From positions 283,747-347,746 of the forward strand of contig JAGFNQ010000196.1 in assembly GCA_024364735.1 (NCBI GenBank): DNA of 64,000 nucleotides, in the 5' to 3' direction. Of the stretch, positions 55,119 through 64,000 are shown piece by piece. A program made the translations under genes and the position numbers. The stretch is from Boesenbergia rotunda. Its lineage: Eukaryota; Streptophyta; Magnoliopsida; Zingiberales; Zingiberaceae. The notes beneath the pieces are model-generated. The model saw only the letters and a list, made by a program, of their open reading frames with translations. It had not been told where the DNA came from and searched no databases. The first letter of the stretch is position 1; the number at the start of each line of letters is the position of its first letter.

Positions 55119-55339
55119 GCTTTGGCTAGTTCCACCAGACTAAACAGACCGAGTAGGGTACGCATTACCCTACTTGACCTTATTAGAAAGGCTTCCCTAA
55201 CTTACTATCATCTCACCTCCATCTAATACTAGGTGTTTAAGTTTTAAGTAACTCTTTAGTCCTTAAACTAATCAATCCTAATTCTAGGCATAAAAAAAAA
55301 TAAAATACAAGGCAACACACAATTAAAGCAAACAATTAT
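55119..55339 (-). other. Interior of a minus-strand copia element after gag
   Basis: Between the end of the inserted LTR (55118) and the gag remnant. Short AT-rich stretch with no recognised domain. Confidence 0.4.
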
Positions 55340-56486
55340 CTATGTAAAGTCACAATTGGAGTAATACTCCGGATTTTCGAAATCAGCAAGATTATGAATT
55401 AAATTTTCTAGCATATTGACCTTATGTTTCAAGGTTTCATTTTGTTGTTTCAATTTTTTAAAATTTGCCTTAACTAATTTATATGAATCAATCACATTAT
55501 TCAAGGTAAATATTGGATTTTCAAATACTGTAAATTTACCTTTGTCGATTGTTTGTCCAACATTCTTGGGAGCTCTTTTTAGTGTAGACGGTGAAGACCC
55601 ACTCTTACGAGTGGGACACTGGTCTCGGTAATGCCCTCTCTCCCTGCATTTATAACATACTATATGACTGTTAGATTTTAAATCTACAATGTTACCTTTT
55701 GATTTCTTTTTGGAGGTCTCCTCCTTGATTTTAGCCATCTTTCTTTTGCTTGATTGTTTCTTCACATTTTGTAGTGGTCGCGAGCCAACCGGACCAGTTC
55801 CGACGATCCCTTTCTTCATCGTCAGATTCTGAGTCTGAGTCGGACTCAGGTACTGGTTGAGGCCTCTTTTGCAGTTCTCTTGGAGTTTTCCCTGCAATGG
55901 AAACTATACCTTCCTCGACCATTGCAGTATCAGCTTGATTATTTAACCTTAATTCAGAAAATGATTCAAGATTAGTTACTGATTTTGTCTCGAAAAACTC
56001 GTCTTCTGACTCTGGTTCGATTTCGACGTCGGGTGTCGAATCTGTCTTAGCTACTTGTGCTTGAGCCGAGAATGCAAAATAACTTGCCTGATCTTCTTCT
56101 TTATCGCCCGAATCCTTCGATAAGTCGGACATCGCACCTTCTAAGATCTTAATATCGAAGCTCTCTTCGTGTAGATTGATTAGATTTTCCTACATCTCTT
56201 TGGCGCAGTTGAAGGATCCGACCCGCTTCAATTCTTCTTTGGTCAGGCCGCATTGTAAGATTACTGTTGCCTTAGCATCAGTCTCGATCTTCCTCAAAGT
56301 TGGTTCGTCCAATTTGTCCCAGACGATCGATGTTCCATCTTCTGTGGGGAATGTGAACCCCATTTGGATTAACAACTATACATCCAGATTGGCCTTCAAG
56401 TGGGATTCCATTAGACTTCTCCAGGAATTGAAATTTTCGCCAGAGAAGAGCGGTGGACGGGCACTGTTCCATTCTTGGTTGGTCAT
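55340..56486 (-). pseudogene. Copia gag remnant with CCHC knuckle, minus strand
   Basis: The likely start is ATG 56486 (MTNQEWNSARPPLF). Frames then change: 56375-56190 holds KIETDAKATVILQCGLTKEE, equivalent to the gag at 26962, and ends at a TAG in place of an expected tryptophan codon. 56132-55731 is an acidic Ser/Glu-rich segment. 55897-55340 has a basic stretch, the knuckle CYKCRERGHYRDQC and a coiled-coil end. The middle of the UBN2 domain is missing compared with 26962-27540, so an internal deletion is inferred. It has frameshifts and stops and is not functional. Confidence 0.8.
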
Positions 56487-56952
56487 TTAGTTTAAACCTC
56501 GTACACAAGAGAAATAACAAAAATGTACCAAGACTTGGTCTTGGATTAGTAGTGCGGAAGAGAAAAAAAACTAACTCAAAAGGTGTTGCACGAATTTTGA
56601 GGTAAAATAATAATAAAAATTTATCATAAATTTTTTGAAAATGTTGGCTTTATCAATTCTGATTAAAGGTGAAAAAAAAGAATTCAATGTTGAAAGAAAA
56701 AAATTTTGCTCGAATTAAGGTAGCACAAATTTCAAGAAAAAAATTAAAACAATAATAAAAATAACATTATGACAAATTTTTAAAAATTGATCGTTATATT
56801 AATTCTGACTTATGGTGAAAAAATAAGACTTCAAAATTGAGAAAGACGTAAGAATATTTTAAACCCACATACAAATATTATTTATTTGAAATAAAAAGTG
56901 AAAAATCTGAAAAAAATCTCAAACTGGTGGTTGCACCAAGTTTGAGCCACCC
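56487..56952 (-). other. Leader of the minus-strand copia element
   Basis: AT-rich sequence between primer site and gag, with two loosely repeated AAAAATTT-rich blocks (about 56590-56720 and 56720-56850). No coding sequence. Confidence 0.55.
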
Positions 56953-56964
56953 GCTCTGATACCA
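56953..56964 (-). other. Primer binding site
   Basis: TGGTATCAGAGC on the minus strand, two bases from the LTR at 56967. Confidence 0.9.
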
Positions 56965-56966
56965 CT

Positions 56967-58214
56967 TGTTGGATCGGAGAAAATCGATAGAGGGGGGGGG
57001 TGAATATCAATATTAAATTTTTCGGAAAATAGAGCGATTACACAGCGGAAAACAATAAAACAATTGCTAACACAAGTTGGTTTTACTTGGTTCGGAGTCG
57101 CGGTCGGCTCCTACTCCAAAGCCCATGGTCCTTGATCATTTACGTTGGGAAATTCTATATTTGTTAAAAGTCTTTTACAAGTTGAGTATAAAAATAGAAC
57201 TGAAATTGAAATTGTAATACTTTTCGTAAATTAAATTTACCGACGCCCGAGGTGGATCGAAGTTCGGAGCAGAGGGTCGGCGGCGGCGTTGGAATCGTGA
57301 AGTCGGAGCTTGTTGGAGCGTAGCGCTTGAATGAAAGTGCTTGGAGCGATGTGAACAATAATGTTTGATGCATTGGGGGTGAACCCCTATTTATAGCAGC
57401 CATAGGGGCGCCTGTGTCGATGGGGCTGCCGGACACGTGGCCTCTCCTGCGAGAACTCCTATCGGCAGGCTCGGTGAGCGCTTATCCACTTCACTGGGGC
57501 TCCTGTGTTAACACAGGCGCCTGAGCTGACTTGGTCCAGAGGCTTCATGGCAGCTTGCTTCGTTGGTTTTGTTTTTACCTTGCACTTGGGGCGCCTGTAT
57601 CCATACGGGCGCCTAGCCCAGTGAGGCGCCTCACTCCATTGAGGCGCCTGAGCTGCAGGAACCTGTTCCTTCGTTTCCTACAACCAAGGTTAGTTCCAAA
57701 ACACACAAAGCAAGACTGTTAGAGATTATCTACAGCCTTAGCTATCTTGGTTTTGACTTTGGGTCTCCAAATGGAACCCTAGGTTGAACCGACGCCTACT
57801 GTTCCCTCGCACGGGGAATGCGTCCTCACCTACTCCTCTCAGGAGAGTTTACCTTTTGCCAACCGGCTCCTCCAGTTAGTCTTTTGCCCAACTTTACTCA
57901 CCAGGTCTTCATGCCTAACTTTCGGTCAGGTCTTCTTGCCCAACTTTCGGTCAGGTCTTCGGTGCCCAGCCCTTTGCCAGGACTTCTTGCCCAATCCTCG
58001 ACTAGGACTTCTTTGCCCAACTTCCGGTCAGGTCTTCTTGCCCAGTCCTTGACCAGGACTTCTTGCCCAGCCCTTTGCCAGAACTTCTTGCCTAGTGTAC
58101 CTAGGACTTTCCTGCACGCTTAGTAAGCTTGTTAAATCACAATAATACCTTAACTTCTGAACCCTTTGCCATTATCAAAACACAGGTTTGACTTAGGTGC
58201 TTCCGGCACCAACA
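56967..58214 (-). repeat. 5' LTR of the minus-strand copia element
   Basis: 1248 bp, TGTTGGATCGG to GGCACCAACA on the plus strand. Related to the inverted solo LTR at 41398-42978, with the GGCGCC motif cluster (57410-57650) and a CAGGTCTTCTTGCCCAACTT-type minisatellite (57895-58090). The matching 3' LTR was not identified. Confidence 0.8.
57388..57395 (-). promoter_or_regulatory. TATA box of the minus-strand LTR
   Basis: TATAAATA on the minus strand, just downstream of the GGCGCC motif cluster. Confidence 0.6.
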
Positions 58215-58839
58215 GATGGAACCATCTCTGAAATAAAGTCAAGAGATGCACTTTTTTTTTTAAACTAAGTTCCCAACAAGAGGTGAAGTTGATAAGTCAA
58301 TTCCTTTATTTGCAATGGAGGAGGAGGATATTGTTCTTTTATCAACAAATCAGGTATCACAAGAGAAACCTAAATCTAGTCAACCCACTAGGAGTGATTT
58401 ACCAATGAATGAATCATTTTCAATTTCTCAACAGTCTGACCTGTGAAGGAGTAGTCGCAAGATTATTTCTCGAAGAAGGTTTGACATTGAGAATGAGGCA
58501 TTAATGATTCTCCCTATTAACGATGAGAAACCTTGAATGGTTGAGGAAGTATTGAGATGACAGTTAAAAAGATGAAGAATTGCAATGGATGAAGAAATGG
58601 AGTTTATGAGAAAGAATGAAATTTAGAATTTAGTTGATCTTCCTCTGGGCCGAAGGGCTATTGGGAATAAGTGAATTCTCAAAATTAAGAGGAATGCAGA
58701 TGGATCGATTAATAGACACAAAGCTTGTCTAGTTGTAAAAGGATATACCCAAATAGAGGGTATTGATTTTGAAGAGACATTTTCCCCTGTTGTGAAGTTT
58801 GTGTCAATACGTGTCATTTTAGCTATAGTAGCACATTAT
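58215..58839 (+). pseudogene. Copia pol fragment (start of reverse transcriptase)
   Basis: Translation in broken frames gives MDEEMEFMRKNE, then LPLGRRAIGNK, then RHKACLVVKGYTQIEGIDFE and ETFSPVVKFVSIRVILAIVAH, the N-terminal part of the copia reverse transcriptase and the linker before it. Stops occur, for example at 58674-58676 where tryptophan is expected. It is cut on the right by the LTR at 58840 and is a different lineage from the 10-kb family. Confidence 0.85.
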
Positions 58840-61129
58840 TGTTAGTGATATGAGAGAAGTGTCCTAAGGCAATCGCCTTATGATGTAAACATTTATATTA
58901 ATAAATGATAATTCACTATTTGAGTATACATGTTTGTGTATTTGATAGGATCTTAAACTCATCTACTGAATATCCGCCATACAATTCACAGCACAAGAGA
59001 ATTTGTGATGGGATCACAACTAGTTATTATCTCTAAATGTGCAAATGTGAAGTGTTGGAAATATCCCTAGTCGATGAATTGATAAATACGGACATTATCA
59101 ATTCTGTTGAGACTAGCATGGGTTATTCTCTATTCAGCTGATTCTCACTGGCTGGTGACATTGGGATGTCCGGAGATAAACATGGATGCTAGTTAAGGGA
59201 ACTAGTTCATTGGAGTGACTAGCTGTAAAACTTCATTTGGTAATCTATATAGATTTGTCAATGAAGTTCTTACTGCAGCTTAAGTGCGATGTTCCTTTGA
59301 CTTGCGGTGTTCAAGTCATCTTGGTCATGGAGACTTATACTTTGACATCTTAAGCAAGCATCTCTTAGGAGGTGTGGACCCAGGATGATCGGGTATAAGC
59401 CGAAGTGCCCGAAGATGTTTGAACAGCCTACAAAGGATTCACCACTCCTTGCGAGGAGATGTATACCCAAGCCTATCATCGGATTGTTACTCAAAGCCTC
59501 TGGCCAGAGCATATCATGTTAAGAGTGCGAGTCTCTTAAATACATGAGAGTAATTAGAAATCCAAAGGACGAGGAAGACACCACTTGGGCTAGGTGTGAC
59601 GTAGTCAGCCTAGTGGGGACTGACACCATTGACCGTGTCCTGAACCAAGTGGGTATAAGGTGGTGAAGGGAATGGGGCACGATTCATTAGAGCTGCTGAA
59701 GGGTTTCAGAATAATTTCTTCTGAGGTCAAACCGTTGATCTTTCGATTAATTGGGGATCATGATGTACTACTAGGTGCCACTCATGATCGTTCTATAATT
59801 AGTTAAATTATAGACGGCCAACATAAATCGAAAGCCTATTTAGTCACACGCACTACGAGTAATCCGAGGGATTTAAAACGAGTTGAAAATTGGATTTTCC
59901 GATCAAGAGAAATAAGTCGAATCTGAGTTAGTCAGAGGCGCAATGGAAGCTAAAAATGGCTAAGTCTTTTGAAGGCTTTTTGGGCGAGTTAAATAAGTTT
60001 AATTCGCGGTGGTTCGGGTTGGTTTGGCCAGCCAAAGAGGGTGCCAAAACCCCTTTGGTGGCCGGCCATAATAAGAGGAGAAAACCAATTAATTTTGGTT
60101 TAATTAATAAAATAAATCTAGTGCGATTTATTTTATAAATTATGGATAAATAAATTTGTATAAAGAAATTTATATAAATAAAATTTATAGAAATTTATTC
60201 TTTTATGGAAGATTAAAATAATCCATGAATTGGTTTATTTTAATTTTATAAAATCAATTATGAATTGATTATTTCATAGTAAGAAAGTTTATAAATTTCG
60301 TATAAAAATTTATTCCATAATTTAATGAGAAGAAGAATTAGTTTTATTATAAATTAGTTTATAATAAAGACTCGGTTTAAACGGAATAATTAATAAGAAA
60401 ATTTATAAGATAAATTTCTTATAACTAATTCCGTTAATTTCGTTAATTCGGTTTAGAGGGAGACTTAGCAAAGGAGTTGCTACTATATAAAGGAACCAAA
60501 GGCTAGCCCTTATTCCTAATTAAGAGATTTATTATTCTCTCCCTCTCTCTCTTAATCTCTCCTCTCCTCCTTCTCCCTCTCTTCCCTTAGGGCCGGCGCC
60601 CACCCTAGCTCCCCTAGGGCCGGCGCCCAACCTACATCCAAGGTGGTGGAGGCCGTGAGCTTCAAGAAGAAGAAGGAGAACCCGAACACGAAGAAGAAGA
60701 AGCGGATAGCGATTCCTCTCCTCCCGGAATTCGATTCCGTTACTTCGTTGGTTAGTTTTCCATTATTTTCTCTTATTCTTCTAGTTGTGCCTTCCGAGAA
60801 TCTAGTAGTTCTCGTCGGCACAAAACTCGTGACTTTGTGAAGTCATCCCGAAGAGAACTCGGCGTGGACGCGAATAGAGGCGGAGCTTCCAAGGGACGCT
60901 ACGGTTGGATCTCGTCCCTTTTCTTCGAGTTACGCGAGGTATAAAAGTAAATTAGTTTACTTTTCCGCAAAATTTTATTGTATGATTATGTCAACACACC
61001 ATAGGGTTGCATGCTAGATACGAAGTTAAAATAATTTAGGAAATTATTTTATGCAAACTCTTCCGCTGCACGTAAAAATTTTAAATTTTACGAACTCGTA
61101 TCCTTGTCAACATGCACCCGGTCCCAACA
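58840..61129 (+). repeat. 5' LTR of the plus-strand 10-kb family element
   Basis: 2290 bp, TGTTAGTGATATGAG to GGTCCCAACA. It is the inverted equivalent of 43902-46167, clearly more diverged than those two LTRs are from each other. Confidence 0.93.
60484..60491 (+). promoter_or_regulatory. TATA box of the plus-strand LTR
   Basis: TATATAAA in CTATATAAAGGAACC, conserved with the other LTRs of the family. Confidence 0.6.
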
Positions 61130-61130
61130 G

Positions 61131-61143
61131 TGGTATCAGAGCC
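61131..61143 (+). other. Primer binding site
   Basis: TGGTATCAGAGCC one base after the LTR. Confidence 0.9.
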
Positions 61144-62839
61144 GGTTAGTGTTCGACATTATCATATAATTGTTTTGCGGAACACTTTGTCATGATCTCA
61201 ATTTCGGAAAAATTTTTCAATTATGGAAACTTTCAAATTATAATAGATTTTAGATTTAGAAATTTCAAAGTTTGGAAATCCTCATGAAATTTCGCAAACG
61301 TTTAAATTTTCTAGTTTCTAAAATTTTATAATAATTGTGAAAATTTTCCATCCTTGGAAACTTTCCAAATTTTGAAAATTTTCTATTTTAGAAATTTTCC
61401 AATTTTTGAAAAACGTAAGTTTTCTTTTTACCAAAACTTACAATTATTCTGAAAAATTATTTTTGAAATCTCGCAATTTTGGGCACTTTCTTTTGAGAAA
61501 GTCTAGACAAATTCATGGACAATTAATTGACAATTAAATTTGAATTGGTTTTTAAATTGACAACAAAATTCTTTATTTTGGATTGAGCCTCGGGGAGCCG
61601 TCCAATTTAAAGTTAGTTGTTGTAATTTAATTTCCAATTTTTAATTGAAATTGTCATGTTTGATTTGGATTGAGCCTCGGGGAGCCGTCCAATTGGATTT
61701 ACAACACATTACTTTTCTTTGGGTATCTGAGCCTCGGGGAGCCACCCTTAGAAAACAATTTGTTGTAATTAATTAAATCCATGAATAAAATATGTTGAAG
61801 AGGTGATGCTCTTACATATTGTTGTCTCCAAAATTAATTAGGAAAATGGTTTCCTATAGAGTTTTCTTAAATAAGATTTTCATGAAAATAATATGTAGTT
61901 GAATTAAGGGATTTGTCTCTTAATTTAATAAGATTTGATTTAGAGAAATCAAAGTCTTGAACATATTATTTCCGAAATTAATTATGACAATTTAGGAAAT
62001 TGTTTCCCAAAACAATTCCTTTAATAAAGTATGAAATTATAATTAGGAAATCCGGTTCCTAATTTAATTCATGAGACTTGATAAATTAAGTCACATACAT
62101 ACTTTATTAAGGAAATCGTTAGTCATGACATAATTTTATGTCATGAATGTGCTTAGAAAAGAATGAGACCCAAACACCCCTTACAAAATATTAAGGCTAA
62201 CACCTTCCATTAATATGGTTAGAACCGGAGTTTTGTTTCTATTGGGTTGATGGACACATTCATGCCCGACTTGAACCTCAACATGTTCAAACCGTGGAAT
62301 TAGTTTATGAATAATATAATTGAAGTCAGAGGTCAATCCTTAGTTTTGGTTGTTGGACACATCCAAGCCTGACTAAACGGTTGAATGAGCTTCAACAATA
62401 TTAAAACTATTTCTTGATTAATGGGTCAGCCTTAAGCTTGGAGCATCGATTTGTTGTGCCACAGCCAAGGTGATGTAAAGAGAGGTGCAGTTGGGTGCTA
62501 TGTATATTGATACATACTTGTTAATGAGTTAACAACCAATGATTTATGCAAACATTCAATTAGTTGATAGCATAAGGTGATAGTTACATATATGTGATGT
62601 GTAATCGGTATAATTACCTACCTTCATAGCTAAGAAAAACTTGATGGCCACAGCCATGGTGGATCTTATCTATGGTTGGATATCAACCTATTTGGAGATG
62701 TTCCTACGATCTCCCGAATTGATAATAAGGGTGATTCAATTCGTAAAATAAATAGGATTTAATTTATGTATGTTGATACATTCTTTAATCAATCTTCTCA
62801 CATAATCTCAATTTGTATTTCTAGGATAATCACTCGATC
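61144..62839 (+). other. Untranslated leader with three copies of a 16-mer
   Basis: TGAGCCTCGGGGAGCC occurs exactly at 61584-61599, 61671-61686 and 61728-61743. The minus-strand relative has two copies. A TTTCCAA/TTGGAAA zone lies at about 61205-61440. No coding frame. Confidence 0.8.
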
Positions 62840-64000
62840 ATGTCTACTCAAATAAACTTCGTTCCATTTTGGACACCAATAAACTGAATGGGCCGAATTT
62901 CATGGACTGGCTTCGAAACCTGAGGATAGTCCTCAAGGCAGAGAAGCTTGCCTATGTCCTTGAAGAAGCACTTCCAAAATCCTCCAGAAAATGCAACTCC
63001 GGACCAATTGTTGGCCCATCAGAAACATGTGACCGATTCTGAACTTGCGAGTTGCATCATGCTAGCCTCTATGGTACCTGAGCTGCAAAAGCAGCATGAG
63101 CATATGGATGCTAATACCATCATCTTCCATCTTCATGAGTTGTTTGAAGAGCAGGCGAAATCCGAAAGGTTCGAAGTCTCCAGACTCCTCTTCACCACTA
63201 AGATGCAGGAAGGCACTTCTGCCTCGCAGTTTGCGTTAAAGATGTTGGGGTACATTGAGCGACTGAGCACACTCGGTTTTGCAATGGATCATGAACTAAG
63301 TATTGACTTAATTCTGAGTTGTTTGCCCAAAAGTTATTCACAATTTGTGATGAACTATCGGATGAACAAACTGGAGACCACCATTCCTGAGTTGATCAAC
63401 CTGCTGAAGACTGTGGAGCCTTCTGTAAAGCCGGATCAAAAGGCGGTACTGTTAGTTGGTTCCTCGAAGAAAGGTTCTAAGAGGAAGGCCAAAGAACAGA
63501 ATAAAGGGAAGAAGAAAAAGGCCAAAAAGACTGAAAAGAAACCAAAAGGCACTTGCCATCACTGTGGCAAGGAAGGTCACTGGCGAAGAAACTGCAAGAT
63601 TTATCTTGAGTCCATGAAGAAGAAGGCATCCGATGCCCCATCCTCTTCAGGTATCTTCGTTATTGAATGTCACTCTATTTCCTCAATACCTGGGTACTTG
63701 ATACTGGGTGTGGCTCACATATATGTAATGACATACAGGGGCTAAGGAATAGAAGAAGACTCGTCAAGGGAGAAGCGAATTTGAGAGTTGGAAATGGAGC
63801 AAAGATTGCTGCTGTTGCCATCGGAACTTATTTGCTAAAGCTCCCGACTGGACGTATCTTAGAATTGGATAATTGTTATTTTGTTCCTTCATTAATAAAG
63901 AACATTGTATCTATTTCATGTTTGAATGAAAAGGTTATCATTTGACTTTTAGTAACAATTGTTGTTACATAACTTTAAATGGCGTTCTTTATGGGAATGG
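62840..64000 (+). pseudogene. Copia gag-protease (partial), frame-broken
   Basis: The ATG at 62840 aligns with the start of the minus-strand copy, but small indels just after it close that frame. FMDWLRNLRIVLKAEKLAY is readable at about 62900-62965, and another one-base loss follows near 62970. The long frame then runs to 63745, with ELQKQHEHMDANTIIFHLHE, the knuckle CHHCGKEGHWRRNC and GIFVIECHSISS. A one-base deletion near 63690 shifts into the frame 63667-63945 with WVLDTGCGSHICND and the pre-integrase segment. The rest lies beyond the window. Confidence 0.9.

Larger units (their letters stand above)
58840..64000 (+). mobile_element. Second copia element of the 10-kb family, plus strand, cut by the window
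   Basis: 5' LTR 58840-61129, primer site, 1.7-kb leader and gag-protease frames match the minus-strand element at 43902-54075 along their length, but with more differences. It inserted into the pol fragment at 58215-58839. The left flank is ATTAT; the right end lies beyond the window. Confidence 0.93.

Overview
The window is plant nuclear DNA, most likely from a monocot. The only clear host gene is the GC-rich (C/G-ending codons) 3' part of a plant GH17 beta-1,3-glucanase at the left edge. Almost everything after about 3.5 kb is LTR retrotransposon sequence, mostly nested. No rRNA, tRNA gene, CRISPR array or bacterial feature was seen. A 25-base N gap (13489-13513) shows this is an assembled scaffold. 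The species cannot be fixed from the sequence alone.

Layout. 1-830: GH17 gene, 5' end cut by the window. 831-3557: AT-rich intergenic DNA with two MITE-like inverted-repeat elements and possible exon scraps. 3558-17153: Ty3/gypsy element E1 of Tat-like type. It has broken gag and protease and no recognisable reverse transcriptase or integrase, then a 28-copy array of an 83-bp repeat, a broken antisense gene resembling the 'putative gypsy type transposon' (Transposase_28) family, and a 3' LTR. Copia and gypsy LTR fragments are nested in it at 9407-13488. 17505-18824: copia LTR-like debris. 18825-39251: a 5'-truncated relative, E2, with its own array and antisense gene. E2 is split by two solo LTRs of one family (22211-24915 and 31549-33612), a copia element with gag only (25066-31176) and a solo LTR inside its own 3' LTR (36008-39059). 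39252-58214: remains of a minus-strand copia element (5' LTR 56967-58214, broken gag, AT-rich 3' internal debris), carrying a solo LTR (41398-42978) and another solo LTR (43044-55118). The latter is itself split by a 10.2-kb copia element on the minus strand (43902-54075) with nearly identical LTRs and complete but frame-broken gag-pol. 58215-58839: copia pol remnant. 58840-64000: a second member of the 10-kb family on the plus strand, cut by the window end.

Target-site duplications support several insertions: CACTT (25066-31176), CCTCT (22211-24915), AGGAT (31549-33612), GATCA (43902-54075), and 4-of-5 matches for 41398-42978 and 36008-39059. The nesting therefore gives a relative time order, with the 43902-54075 element among the youngest.

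The most notable material is non-coding. The 83-bp arrays carry two conserved stem-loops per unit. Family-specific palindrome clusters sit in several unrelated LTRs. A repeated 16-mer lies in the leader of the 10-kb copia family. Antisense genes are kept in gypsy elements that have lost pol.
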